Shown here: piece by piece, positions 45,544 through 55,707 of the stretch | Layout of the letters: every line of letters begins with the position of its first letter | How positions within the stretch are numbered: position 1 is the first letter of the stretch | Assembly (NCBI RefSeq): GCF_009857505.1 | Contig: NZ_WWCP01000001.1 | Coordinates: 248,001 to 312,000 of the forward strand | Direction: 5' to 3' | Source: Duganella lactea | Lineage (GTDB): Bacteria > Pseudomonadota > Gammaproteobacteria > Burkholderiales > Burkholderiaceae_D | DNA: 64,000 nucleotides | The notes under the pieces: model-generated | The model's input: only the letters and a program-made list of their open reading frames with translations | What the model was told of the DNA's origin: nothing | Databases searched by the model: none | Position numbers and translations under genes: made by a program

Positions 45544-46806
45544 ATGGTGCAGCAACGTAATCCCTGGGCCTGGGTGCCGAGTGTGTCTTTCAGCCAGGGC
45601 GTGCCGTATGTGGCGGTGATGATGTTGTCCACCGTGATGTACAAGAACCTCGGCATCTCGAACGCCGATCTGGCGTTCTATACCGCGTGGCTGTATTTGC
45701 CGTGGGTGGTCAAGCCGCTGTGGTCGCCCATCGTGGAGTTGTTCGGCACCAAGCGCCGCTGGACGGTGCTGATGCAGCTGGTCAGCGGCGCCGGCCTGGC
45801 GGCGGTGGCGCTCACTTTGCACGCGCCGGATTTCTTCCGCTGGACCCTGGTCCTTTTCTGGCTGATGGCGTTCAGCTCGGCCACCCACGATATCGCGTCC
45901 GATGGTTTCTACATGCTGGGCTTGCCCATCCAGCGTCAGCAGGCCGCGTTCGTCGGCGTGCGCAGCGCGTTCTACAAGCTGGCGATGATCGGCGGCCAGG
46001 GCGGCCTGGTCTACCTTGCCGGCGAACTGATCAAGTCGAGCGGCGATCCCGCCCATGCCTGGTCGGTGGTGTTCGCGCTGATGGCGGCGGGTTTTCTGGC
46101 CTTGTGCGTCTGGCATCAGTTCGTCCTGCCGCGCCCGCCGGACGATCACGCCCACACCGCCGGCGGCGCGCTGTGGCGCGACTTTGTGCAGACGTTTGCC
46201 AGTTTTTTCCGCAAGAAAGATATCGTCACCACGCTGGCCTTTCTGCTGCTGTACCGCCTCGGCGAGGCGCAGTTGCTGAAAATGGCGGCGCCCTTCCTGC
46301 TCGATCCGCGTGCCAACGGCGGACTCGGCCTCAGCACCTCGGATTTCGGCCTGGTCTACGGCACCATCGGCGTGTGCGCGCTGGTGATCGGCGGCATCGC
46401 CGGCGGCGTGGTGGTGTCGCGCTTCGGCCTCAAGCGCGCGCTGATGCCGATGGTGGTCATCATGCATGTGCCGGATCTGGTGTTTGTCTACCTGGCAACG
46501 GCGCTGCCGGCGCATCTGCCGCTGATCGCGTTCTGCCTGGCGGTGGAGCAGTTCGGCTACGGTTTCGGCTTTGCCGCCTTCATGCTGTACATGGTGATGG
46601 TGGCCGATGGCGCGCATAAAACCGCCCATTACGCCATCTGCACCGGCTTCATGGCCCTCGGCATGATGCTGCCGGGAATGATCAGCGGTTGGCTACAGCA
46701 ACGGCTTGGCTATCAGCACTTTTTCATCTGGGCATGCATTTCGACGCTGCCGGCGTTTTATATGGCGCTGAAGGTGCGGATTCCTGCTGAATTCGGACGG
46801 AAATAG
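45544..46806 (+). CDS. ampG: AmpG-like MFS permease (muropeptide or related import)
   Basis: 420 residues and about 12 membrane helices of the MFS type. The N-terminal run SFSQGVPYVAVMMLSTVMYKNLG and the loop KPLWSPIVELFGTKRRW resemble AmpG-family carriers. Context (murQ, DigH-like hydrolase, amino-sugar kinase, amidase) supports import of anhydro-muropeptides or wall sugars, but AmpG-like proteins also include unrelated carriers. ATG at 45544. The 152-bp gap before it holds the long hairpin. Confidence 0.8.
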   Translation: MVQQRNPWAWVPSVSFSQGVPYVAVMMLSTVMYKNLGISNADLAFYTAWLYLPWVVKPLWSPIVELFGTKRRWTVLMQLVSGAGLAAVALTLHAPDFFRWTLVLFWLMAFSSATHDIASDGFYMLGLPIQRQQAAFVGVRSAFYKLAMIGGQGGLVYLAGELIKSSGDPAHAWSVVFALMAAGFLALCVWHQFVLPRPPDDHAHTAGGALWRDFVQTFASFFRKKDIVTTLAFLLLYRLGEAQLLKMAAPFLLDPRANGGLGLSTSDFGLVYGTIGVCALVIGGIAGGVVVSRFGLKRALMPMVVIMHVPDLVFVYLATALPAHLPLIAFCLAVEQFGYGFGFAAFMLYMVMVADGAHKTAHYAICTGFMALGMMLPGMISGWLQQRLGYQHFFIWACISTLPAFYMALKVRIPAEFGRK

Positions 46807-46844
46807 CCATTACAATACGTGCTCTACTGATTCGGAGAGTGGTT

Positions 46845-48512
46845 TTGGTTTTCAATGCGAAGAAGCGGCTGACCTTGTCGGCTGGCGTGGCGGCCGGCGT
46901 GGCGGCGCTGCTTGAGGGATGTTCCAGTACGCCGACCGCGCCGGTGCCGGCAGCGGGCACGGCGTTGCCGTCGCCGCAGCCGCAGCCGCAGCCGATGCCG
47001 GGTGGCCCGGCCACGGCCAGCGCAGAGCCGCGCACGCCGCCGCCGGCGCCGCGCGAATTCCGCGCCGCCTGGGTGTCGACCGTGGCCAATATCGACTGGC
47101 CCAGCCGCAGCAATCTGAGCATGGCCAAGCAGCAGGCCGAGGCCCTCGCCATTCTCGACCGCGCCAAGGCGCTGAACCTGAACGCCATCGTGCTGCAGGT
47201 GCGGCCGAGCGCCGACGCGATTTATCCGTCGGCGCTGGAGCCTTGGTCGGAGTTCCTGACCGGCCAGCAGGGCCGGCCGCCGGCGCAGCCGTGGGACCCG
47301 CTGCGGTTCTGGATCGAGCAGGCGCATGCGCGCGGCCTGGAGCTGCACGCGTGGTTCAATCCCTATCGCGCGCGCCACGCCACCGCCAAGACGCCGCTGG
47401 CCGCCAACCATATCGGCCGCACGCGGCCTGAGCTGATCAAGTCCTACGGCCGCTATCTGTGGATGGACCCGGGCGAAGCGGCCGCCTCGCAGCACACGCT
47501 GAACGTGGTGCTGGATGTGGTGCGCCGCTACGACATCGACGGCGTGCATATTGACGACTACTTCTATCCGTATCCGATCGATACGCCGAATGGGGCTGGG
47601 CCGGAAGGTGTGGCACTGGACGGCGGCGTGGGCGGCGCGCGGCAGGAGCTGGAGTTTCCGGACCAGCCGTCGTGGCAGCGCTATCTGCTGGAGGGCGGCA
47701 CGCTGGACCGCGCGCACTGGCGCCGCCAGAACGTCAACACGCTGATCGAGGCGATGTACCAGGGCATCCGCAAGGAGAAGGCGTGGGTGCGCTTCGGCAT
47801 CAGCCCCTTCGGCATCGGCCGTCCGGATCGGCGGCCGGCCGGCATCATCGGTTTCAGCCAGTACGACAAGCTGTATGCCGACGCCGAACTGTGGCTGCAG
47901 AACGGCTGGCTGGATTATCTGGCGCCGCAGCTGTATTGGCCGGTGGCGCAGGCGCCGCAGGCGTTCGATGTGCTGCTCGATTACTGGCTGGCGCAGAACA
48001 CGCGCGCGCGCCATGTGTGGCCCGGTTTGTACACCAGCCGCATCGACAACAGCGCCAAGGCGTTCGGGCCGGAGGAAATCGTCAAGCAGATCGGCGTGAC
48101 GCGCAGTCGCGGCGGCGTGCGCGGCCACCTGCACTTCTCGATCGCGCCGCTGATGCAGAACCGCAAGGGCATCACCGACCAGCTAAAATCGCAGGCCTAC
48201 CAGACCGCCGCGCTGACGCCGGCCACGCCATGGCTGGGTTCAGACGCGCCGCCGGCGCCGCAGGCGTCCGCACGGCGCGAGGGCAATGGCGTGGCGCTGA
48301 AGCTTTCCGCTGGCGCGGGCAAGGCGCCGTCGCATTATGCGATCTGGTCGCGTTATGGCAATGAGTGGCGCTTTGCCGTGGCGCCGGCCTCGCGCCCGGT
48401 GCTGCTGCTGGCCGACGACGCGGCGGGCGGCGCGGCGCAGGTGGTGGTGGTCAGCGCGGTCGACCGGCTTGGCAATGAGAGTGAACGCGTCAACGCCTAC
48501 GCGCGCGGCTGA
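46845..48512 (+). CDS. digH: DigH-like GHL10 (DUF187) glycan hydrolase lipoprotein, non-ATG start
   Basis: 555 residues from a TTG at 46845 with GGAG seven bases upstream; a GTG at 46839 is in frame but too close to that site, and no ATG fits. A signal peptide ends in LLEGC (Cys26), a slightly unusual lipobox. A proline-rich linker precedes the glycosyl-hydrolase-like domain (about 70-400): EFRAAWVSTVANIDWPS, GLELHAWFNPYRA, YDIDGVHIDDYFYPYP and FGISPFGI. DigH/YddW of E. coli cleaves denuded peptidoglycan glycans, which fits the neighbouring recycling genes. A C-terminal fibronectin-like part (about 460-555) follows. Confidence 0.87.
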   Translation: MVFNAKKRLTLSAGVAAGVAALLEGCSSTPTAPVPAAGTALPSPQPQPQPMPGGPATASAEPRTPPPAPREFRAAWVSTVANIDWPSRSNLSMAKQQAEALAILDRAKALNLNAIVLQVRPSADAIYPSALEPWSEFLTGQQGRPPAQPWDPLRFWIEQAHARGLELHAWFNPYRARHATAKTPLAANHIGRTRPELIKSYGRYLWMDPGEAAASQHTLNVVLDVVRRYDIDGVHIDDYFYPYPIDTPNGAGPEGVALDGGVGGARQELEFPDQPSWQRYLLEGGTLDRAHWRRQNVNTLIEAMYQGIRKEKAWVRFGISPFGIGRPDRRPAGIIGFSQYDKLYADAELWLQNGWLDYLAPQLYWPVAQAPQAFDVLLDYWLAQNTRARHVWPGLYTSRIDNSAKAFGPEEIVKQIGVTRSRGGVRGHLHFSIAPLMQNRKGITDQLKSQAYQTAALTPATPWLGSDAPPAPQASARREGNGVALKLSAGAGKAPSHYAIWSRYGNEWRFAVAPASRPVLLLADDAAGGAAQVVVVSAVDRLGNESERVNAYARG

Positions 48513-48514
48513 CG

Positions 48515-49411
48515 ATGCGTGATCTCGGTCTGGGCATCGATGCCGGCGGCACGCAAACCCGCTGGGCGCTGGCCGATGCCGCCGGCATTGTGGCCGAGGG
48601 CAGCGTGGGCGGCATGTCGGCCACGCAGATGAGCAGTGCCGCTGGCCGCGACGCGGTGCGCGGCGTGTTCGCCATGCTGGCGTCGCAGGTGCTGTCCGCT
48701 GGACGGCCGGTACGCGCGTGCGCGGGCCTTACCGGCTTCGATGGCGCCGGCACGCAGGCCACGCAGTTGCTGGCGGAGGCGCTGAAGATGGCGCCGGCCG
48801 CGATCAGCATGCGCAACGATGTGGAGATCGCCTATCTGGATAGCTTTCAGCCGGGTGAAGGCTACCTGGTGTATGCCGGCACCGGCTCGATCGCCGCGTG
48901 GATCGATGCGGACGGCGCGTTGCACCGCGCCGGTGGACGCGGCGTGACGCTGGATGACGGCGGCGGCGGTTTCTGGATCGCGCGTGAAGCGATGCGGCAT
49001 ATCTGGCGGCTGGAGGATGAGCAGCCGGGCGTGTGGCGGCAATCGGCCATGGCGCGCGCCGTGTTCGCGCACATCGGCGGCAGCGATTGGTCGCTGTCGC
49101 GCCAGTTCATCTACGGCCAGGATCGCGGCGCGATCGGCACGCTGGCGCTGGCCGTCGCGTCCAGCGCGGACGCCGATCCGGTCGCGCGGGATATCCTCGA
49201 ACGCGCCGGCGCCGAGCTGGCGCGGGTTGCGCTGGCGCTGGTCGGCCGCTATGGCGCGCGTCCGGTTGTGCTGAGCGGACGGGCGGCGCAGCTGCATCCG
49301 CTGATCGCGCAGAGCATGCGCACGGCGCTGCCTGCCGCGTTGGCGCTGACGCAGCGGCAAACGCTGGCGCACCACGCGGCGGCGCGGATTGCTCTACACT
49401 CTCATCATTGA
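48515..49411 (+). CDS. BadF/BadG-type ATPase, amino-sugar kinase (NagK/MurK-like)
   Basis: 298 residues with an actin-like ATPase fold: phosphate-1 loop LGIDAGGTQTRWALAD, conserved acidic RNDVEIAY, phosphate-2 YAGTGSIAAW and adenosine site LSGRAAQLHPLI. Members of this family phosphorylate GlcNAc, glucosamine or MurNAc. Next to murQ, which needs MurNAc-6-P, a MurK-type kinase is the best guess; anmK is not in the window. It starts 2 bp after digH, so they are co-transcribed. Confidence 0.87.
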   Translation: MRDLGLGIDAGGTQTRWALADAAGIVAEGSVGGMSATQMSSAAGRDAVRGVFAMLASQVLSAGRPVRACAGLTGFDGAGTQATQLLAEALKMAPAAISMRNDVEIAYLDSFQPGEGYLVYAGTGSIAAWIDADGALHRAGGRGVTLDDGGGGFWIAREAMRHIWRLEDEQPGVWRQSAMARAVFAHIGGSDWSLSRQFIYGQDRGAIGTLALAVASSADADPVARDILERAGAELARVALALVGRYGARPVVLSGRAAQLHPLIAQSMRTALPAALALTQRQTLAHHAAARIALHSHH

Positions 49412-49429
49412 ACCCACGCTGATACGCTT

Positions 49430-50263
49430 ATGAAAATTGTCCCGCTACTCGCTTTGACCGCATTGCTGGCCGGCTGCGCCACGGTGCCCGACCAGCCTCG
49501 CTTCGATCACTCGCTGACCGCGCGCGCGCAGAGTGACCGCGTCAAGTATGTGATCCTGCATTACACGGTGAGCGATCTGCCGCGCTCCATCAACACGCTG
49601 GCGCATGGCTCGACGGTCAGCGCCCACTATCTGCTGACCGACACCAACCCGCCGTTCTTCTACACGCTGGTGGACGAGTCGCGCCAGTCGAACCACGCGG
49701 GCTACAGCAACTGGAAGATCTATAACCAGCTCAACGCCGCGTCGATCGGCATCGAGATCGTCAATCCCGGCTTCAAGGAGACGCCGCAGGGACGAGTCTA
49801 CGCGCCGTTCCAGCCGGCTCAGATCGATCAGCTGATTTTGCTGTTGAAGGATATCGTCAAGCGCCACAACATCCCGATGGGGAATATCCTCGGCCATAAC
49901 GATATCGCGCCGCAGCGCAAGCAGGACCCCGGCCCGGCGTTCCCGTGGAAGCGGCTGGCGGATGCTGGCCTGATTCCGTGGCCGGAGCCGAGCCGCGTGG
50001 CGGCGCGCATGGCCGGCTATCAGGAACAGCTGCCGGAGGTGATCTGGTTCCAGCACAAGCTGGCGGAAATCGGCTACGCCGTGCCGCAAACCGGTGAGCT
50101 GGATCAGGCGACGCGCAATGTGATTTCGGTGTTCCAGACCAAATACCGCCCGGCGCTGTTCGACGGCACGCCCGACGCGGAAACGGCGGCGCAGCTGGAT
50201 GTGTTGACCGCTCCGGTGCCGGCGCTGCCGTCCGCGCCGGCGGCGCCGCCTGAAGAGAATTAA
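49430..50263 (+). CDS. amiD: AmiD-like N-acetylmuramoyl-L-alanine amidase lipoprotein
   Basis: 277 residues. Signal peptide with lipobox LLAGC (Cys16), an Amidase_2 domain (about 38-185) with zinc ligand His44 (VILHYT) and the second ligands in GHNDIAPQRKQDPGPAF, and a C-terminal peptidoglycan-binding domain (about 200-260). AmiD is an outer-membrane amidase acting on wall fragments and anhydro-muropeptides. Start ATG at 49430. The stop overlaps the convergent ampC gene by 4 bp. Confidence 0.92.
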   Translation: MKIVPLLALTALLAGCATVPDQPRFDHSLTARAQSDRVKYVILHYTVSDLPRSINTLAHGSTVSAHYLLTDTNPPFFYTLVDESRQSNHAGYSNWKIYNQLNAASIGIEIVNPGFKETPQGRVYAPFQPAQIDQLILLLKDIVKRHNIPMGNILGHNDIAPQRKQDPGPAFPWKRLADAGLIPWPEPSRVAARMAGYQEQLPEVIWFQHKLAEIGYAVPQTGELDQATRNVISVFQTKYRPALFDGTPDAETAAQLDVLTAPVPALPSAPAAPPEEN

Positions 50264-51402
50264 TCCTGTAGCGACGACAGAATGGTATGGGCGGCCTTGA
50301 TGCGTTCCTCGCCAGGATAGTTGCGGTTGGCCAGAATGACGATGCCGATTTTCTTTTGCGGCACAAAGGCCACGTAGGCATTGAAGCCGCGGGTGGCGCC
50401 GGTCTTGTTGTACCAGGTGGCGTCCGACGCTGGCTTCGGTGGCGACAGCAGCTTGGCCGGATTGGCGTCGCGGCTCATTTTGGCGGAGTTCCCGGCTTGC
50501 AGCGCCGCCAGCGAGACCGGATACGCATACTGTTCCCATCCCAGTCCCTGCACCATGCCGCCGATCTGGTAGTAGCCCACATGCGTGGCCTCGATCGCGC
50601 GGCGCAGCGTGGCGTCCAGATGGCTTGGATCGATATTCGCCTGCACGTAGCGGATCAGGTCCGCGCTGCTGGAGCGCACGCCATAGGTCTGCACCGAGAA
50701 CAGTTCGGAGCCCATGCGCACCGGCTGGTTGGCGGCGTTGTAGCCCCACGCGTAACGCGAGGCCGCGCTGTCCGGCACGCGCACATAGGTGCTGCTCATG
50801 CCCAGTTTCGGCAGGATCTGCTGTTCCAGCACGTCGGCTTGATCGGCCTTCAGCGCCAGGCTGGCCAGATGGCCAAACATGCCCAGGCTCGGATTCGAAT
50901 ACACACGCACCTCGCCCGGCGCGGCCTTGGGCTTGAAGTGACCGAAGTAATCGAGCATGCCCTGTTCGTTGTTGGCCACATCGTCCGGGAATTGCTGCGG
51001 CAGGCCGCCGGCGGTGTAGGTGCCGAAGTTCAGCACCGTGGCCTGATCGAGCGCGCTGCCTTTCAGCTTGGGCACGTAGCGGCTCGGATGATCGTCCAGC
51101 GACAGCTTGCCCTGCACCAGCGCATACGCGGCCATGGTGGCGGTGAAGGTCTTGCTGACCGAGCCCAGTTCGAACAGCGTGTTCTCGGTGACCGGCGTGT
51201 GCTCCTGCCGCGACGCCACGCCGTAGCTGAAGTAGGACGCCTTGCCATCGACGGTGACGGCGACCGCGATGCCCGGCACATCGTATTCTTTCATGATCGG
51301 TTTGATGGCCTGATCGACCACGGATTGCAGGTCGGCGGCGCCGGCGACAGGCGTGCAGCAGCACGCAGCGATGGCCAATGCCATGCGGCTCAGAGTAGAC
51401 AA
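50260..51402 (-). CDS. ampC: Class C (AmpC-type) beta-lactamase, TTG start
   Basis: 380 residues with a signal peptide (about 1-22). All class C motifs are present: SVSK with nucleophile Ser81 and Lys84, YSN at 168-170, and KTG at 333-335; LELGSVSKTF and TYTAGGLPQQFPDDV are typical of AmpC. The start is TTG at 51402 with GGAG five bases before it; an internal ATG (residue 7) is possible. No AmpR gene is adjacent; the next gene upstream on the strand is the BlaR1-like sensor, 24 bp away, so joint control is plausible. Confidence 0.93.
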   Translation of the reverse strand: MSTLSRMALAIAACCCTPVAGAADLQSVVDQAIKPIMKEYDVPGIAVAVTVDGKASYFSYGVASRQEHTPVTENTLFELGSVSKTFTATMAAYALVQGKLSLDDHPSRYVPKLKGSALDQATVLNFGTYTAGGLPQQFPDDVANNEQGMLDYFGHFKPKAAPGEVRVYSNPSLGMFGHLASLALKADQADVLEQQILPKLGMSSTYVRVPDSAASRYAWGYNAANQPVRMGSELFSVQTYGVRSSSADLIRYVQANIDPSHLDATLRRAIEATHVGYYQIGGMVQGLGWEQYAYPVSLAALQAGNSAKMSRDANPAKLLSPPKPASDATWYNKTGATRGFNAYVAFVPQKKIGIVILANRNYPGEERIKAAHTILSSLQD

Positions 51403-51426
51403 GGTAGCTCCTTTGGTTGGGGGGGA

Positions 51427-53178
51427 TTAAAGCGTATCCAGTTGGGTGGCGACTTCGCTCAGGAAGGCTTGCCGCGCGCGGGCGCCGGCGTAGGATTCCT
51501 GTCGGTGGTCCAGCATCATGCGGGCGAACACGATGGTGCGCGCACCCTTGGTGGCCCAGCCGACGTACCAGCCGTAAACGCGCTGTTTGTCGTCGCTGCC
51601 ATCCGGCAGCACCAGCGACGCGGTGCCGGTCTTGCCGTGGATGGTCCAGCCGTTGGCCAGCGTTTGCGCCGGCAGGATGCGGCCGGTCATCTGATAGGCC
51701 CTGGCCGATAGCGGCAACTGGCGATTGACGATCTTGCGCAGGAAGTCCACCTGCTCGTCCGGCGAAATTTGCAGCGACGAGCCGATCCACGACATCGTCA
51801 GGCCATTGTGCTTGCCGGCGTCGCCGCTGATATCGCGGTTGCCGTAGCCGAAGCCGTCGATGTAACGCTGCACGCGCGCCTCGCCCAGCTGACGGGTGAC
51901 GTTCTGCGCGAACCACACGTTGGAGGTGATGAGCCAGCTGGTGGGGTCGGTCTCGGTGCGCCAGCTTTCGTTCCAGTCGGTGTAGCCAGGTTTGTATGGC
52001 ATGACCGGGGTGTGCTCGTCCACCAGGATGCCGCTGTCAAAGCCCATCAGGCTGACCACGATGTTGAAGGTGGAGGCCGGCGTGGCGCGGGCGTCGCACT
52101 GGCCGTCGTGCAGCAGGCGCTGGCCGGTGGCGGCGTCCATCAGCGTGGTGCACGACAGTTGGGCCATGCGTTGCGAGGCCAGCGACGGTTGCAGCGCCAG
52201 GCTCGCGGCCAGCACGCCGGCCAGGCCGGCCACGGTGGCGATGCGCGCCCAGCGGCTGTGCAGCGCGCCGCGTGGATCGCGTATCAGCGCGATGCGGCTG
52301 GCCAGCGTGTCATGCGTGACGTTGCCGAAGGCGAGCGCGGTGGCGATCGGCGCCTGCTGCAGCTTGAGCTGGGCGACCAGCGCGGCGGCATAGGCCTTGC
52401 GTTGCGCTGGCGGACGGCCTTGCAGCACATCGCGGTCGCAGCCCAGTTCCAGCGCCCACGCCAGACGGTTGCGCAGCAGCCGCATGAAGGGATTAAACCA
52501 CAGCAGCGTTTGCAGCAGAATGCCGGCGCCGGCCCAGTGCAGATCGCGGCGGCGCCAGTGCGTGAGCTCGTGGTCGAGGATCAGCTGGCGCTGGCCGCTG
52601 TCAAAGCCGCGCAGGTGGCGCGGCAGCAGCAGGCGCGGACGGAACAGGCCAAACAGCATCGGCGAGATCGGCGCGTCGACTTCAAAGGTGTCCATCGGCT
52701 GCGCGCTGGTTTGGTGGCCGGCGGCGGCCAGCGCGTGCAGCGTGCGGCGGATGCGCAGCAGACGGACCAGCGCTTCGCCCAGGCCGGCGGCGTACAGTAC
52801 TAGCCAGCCATAGGCGGCCCAGGTCAGATAGATGCGCGGGCTGGCCGTTTCGCTGGCGACCAGCGGCTGGCTGGCGGCGGCAACGTTGGTCGTGTTGGCG
52901 GCGGCCGGGGCGCGCGGCGCGGCGAATTCTTCGATATCAATCGGCGGCAGCAGACGCAGGCGCTCGCTTTGTGGCAGCAGAATCAGCAGGAATGCGGCAA
53001 TGATGGTGCACTGGCCCAGCAGCCACACCGAACGCTGGGCGGCGATGCCGGGCAGCCAGCGGCGACACAGCGTCATTACCACCCACACGCCCAAGCCGGC
53101 GGCCACGCAGCCGCCGCTGGCCAGCAGGAACTGGAACGCCAGCAGGTCAATGCCGGTGAAAAGATGGGATAGGGCCAT
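51427..53178 (-). CDS. blaR1: BlaR1-like M56 metalloprotease / class D-type penicillin sensor with K-to-N change
   Basis: 583 residues, the size of BlaR1. N-terminal membrane helices with an M56 protease motif HELTH (203-207), then a further helix (about 315-332) and a periplasmic class D (OXA-like) domain. Its motifs are SNV (418-420), YGN (444-446), HGKTG (515-517) and GWYVGW, but the first motif reads STFN (368-371) where STFK is expected. The Lys that is carboxylated in OXA enzymes and BlaR1 sensors is therefore Asn. In BlaR1 systems beta-lactam acylation triggers proteolysis of the repressor BlaI; no blaI gene is seen nearby. A tandem dyad lies just upstream. Confidence 0.87.
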   Translation of the reverse strand: MALSHLFTGIDLLAFQFLLASGGCVAAGLGVWVVMTLCRRWLPGIAAQRSVWLLGQCTIIAAFLLILLPQSERLRLLPPIDIEEFAAPRAPAAANTTNVAAASQPLVASETASPRIYLTWAAYGWLVLYAAGLGEALVRLLRIRRTLHALAAAGHQTSAQPMDTFEVDAPISPMLFGLFRPRLLLPRHLRGFDSGQRQLILDHELTHWRRRDLHWAGAGILLQTLLWFNPFMRLLRNRLAWALELGCDRDVLQGRPPAQRKAYAAALVAQLKLQQAPIATALAFGNVTHDTLASRIALIRDPRGALHSRWARIATVAGLAGVLAASLALQPSLASQRMAQLSCTTLMDAATGQRLLHDGQCDARATPASTFNIVVSLMGFDSGILVDEHTPVMPYKPGYTDWNESWRTETDPTSWLITSNVWFAQNVTRQLGEARVQRYIDGFGYGNRDISGDAGKHNGLTMSWIGSSLQISPDEQVDFLRKIVNRQLPLSARAYQMTGRILPAQTLANGWTIHGKTGTASLVLPDGSDDKQRVYGWYVGWATKGARTIVFARMMLDHRQESYAGARARQAFLSEVATQLDTL

Positions 53179-53190
53179 GGGATACTCCGC

Positions 53191-53227
53191 GTGCGACTGT
53201 TGCCACCATTATGCGACAGTTGTCGCA
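53191..53227. promoter_or_regulatory. Tandem operator-like dyads upstream of blaR1
   Basis: A perfect dyad TGCGACA-GT-TGTCGCA (53212-53227) contains the ACA-N2-TGT core seen in BlaI/MecI/CopY-type operators. A weaker copy, TGCGACTGTTGCCAC (53192-53206), starts exactly 20 bp away, about two helical turns. Both lie 14-49 bp before the blaR1 ATG. Confidence 0.6.
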
Positions 53228-53253
53228 ATCAGGTCAAGCGTCCCGCATATCGC

Positions 53254-54237
<984 letters not shown>

Positions 54238-55707
54238 TTAGTTGCTGCGCGCCACCCAATCGACCAGCGTGTCCAGCACGGCGCGGCCGGCGCCGTTGGC
54301 GACATGTTCGTCGTTGAGGATGGCGACCACGATGCACGGCTGGTTGTTGGCGTCGGTCACATAACCGGCGATGGCGATAACGCCTTTCAGGCTACCAGTT
54401 TTCAGCCGCGCGCGCTGGGCGGCGGGACTGTCCTGGAGCCGGCGGCGCATGGTGCCGTCGGTGGCGGCGATCGGCAGGCTGGCGAGGAACTCGGGCATCC
54501 ACAGGCTTTTCAGACCGGCTTGCAGCACGCCGGCCAACTGGGCCGGCGTGGCGCGTTCGCTGCGCGACAGGCCCGAGCCGTTGTCCAGCACCAGGCCGTT
54601 GCCGTCGATGTTGTGTTGCCGCAGCCAGGCGCGGATCGCGGTCTCGGCCCGCATCGGCGTGCTGGCGCCGCCGGCGTCGGGCGGCAGCGGTTTGCTGCCC
54701 AGCATGGGGTCGGCTTCCAGACTGCCCAGGCTGAGGAAGATGGTGCGGGCCAGCGTGTTGTCGGACAGCTTGTTGGTGTCGCGCAGGATCTCGGGCAGCG
54801 AGCGCGAGACGTGTTCGGCCAGCAGCCGTGTCGGCTGGGCCGCAGACGATGTGGCCTCGCGCACCTCGCCGTTCAGGCTGCCGCCGAGCTTGTGCCATGC
54901 GGCCAGCAGCAGGCGTGCCAGATAGTCCTGGCTGTCCAGCACGTTGATGCTGGTGGCCTTGGTGCAGTCTTTCGGGAAGGCGCCGTGCAGGATCACTTCA
55001 ATCCGGTCGCCCTGGCGCGCGTAGCTCGGCGTGCGCCAGCCGTTTTCCCAGGTGGCGCAGGGGGTGTCGCTCAGCTGCATGTCCGAGCGGATGCTGACCT
55101 TGTCCAGCTCCGGCTGCATCACCAGCGAGACCTGATCGGCGGTGGAGCGCATTGTCACTTTCAGCAGGTTGGTGTTGACCAGCGCGGCGTCCGGGATGAC
55201 GTTGTAATACGCCCATGGATACTCGTCAAACGGCGGCTGCCCCAGCGCCGGCCGCGACGGCGTAAACAGCAGCCGGTCGATGACGAGGTCGCCCTGGATG
55301 CGGCGGATGCCCTGGTTGCGCAGCGCTTCCAGCATGTGCGTCAGCGCGTCCGCGTTGAGGTCGGCGTCGGCGCCGCCGCGCAGGATCAGGTCGCCCATCA
55401 GGACGCCGTCGACCACCTCGGCGTCGCTGCGCAATTCGGTACGGCCGCGGAAGGCCGGCCCCAGCTGCTCCAGCGCCGTCAGCGTGGTGAACAGCTTCAT
55501 GGTGGACGCCGGCGACATGCTCTGTCCGGCGTTGTGCGACACCAGCACCGCCTCGCCGCGCAGCACGATCACGCCGGCGGCCTCCTGCGGGATGCGCGCG
55601 GCCTGCATCAGTTGCGCCACCGGCTCCGGCAAGGCGGCCTGGGCAACGCCGGTGACGAGAAAGGCGGCCGCCACCAGGCGGCGCAACAGCTTAGTAGAAG
55701 AAGACAT
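54238..55707 (-). CDS. dacB: D-alanyl-D-alanine carboxypeptidase/endopeptidase (PBP4, family S13)
   Basis: 489 residues from the ATG at 55707. Signal peptide (about 1-25, ending AQA), then the S13 penicillin-binding fold with SPASTMK (Ser68, Lys71), SDN in KLSDNTLART and KTG in RLKTGSLKG; the large inserted domains between the first and second motif are present. It trims or cleaves peptide cross-links. A longer start at 55728 reads into the upstream gene. Its start overlaps the end of the SpmAB gene by 17 bp, implying one transcript. Confidence 0.94.
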   Translation of the reverse strand: MSSSTKLLRRLVAAAFLVTGVAQAALPEPVAQLMQAARIPQEAAGVIVLRGEAVLVSHNAGQSMSPASTMKLFTTLTALEQLGPAFRGRTELRSDAEVVDGVLMGDLILRGGADADLNADALTHMLEALRNQGIRRIQGDLVIDRLLFTPSRPALGQPPFDEYPWAYYNVIPDAALVNTNLLKVTMRSTADQVSLVMQPELDKVSIRSDMQLSDTPCATWENGWRTPSYARQGDRIEVILHGAFPKDCTKATSINVLDSQDYLARLLLAAWHKLGGSLNGEVREATSSAAQPTRLLAEHVSRSLPEILRDTNKLSDNTLARTIFLSLGSLEADPMLGSKPLPPDAGGASTPMRAETAIRAWLRQHNIDGNGLVLDNGSGLSRSERATPAQLAGVLQAGLKSLWMPEFLASLPIAATDGTMRRRLQDSPAAQRARLKTGSLKGVIAIAGYVTDANNQPCIVVAILNDEHVANGAGRAVLDTLVDWVARSN

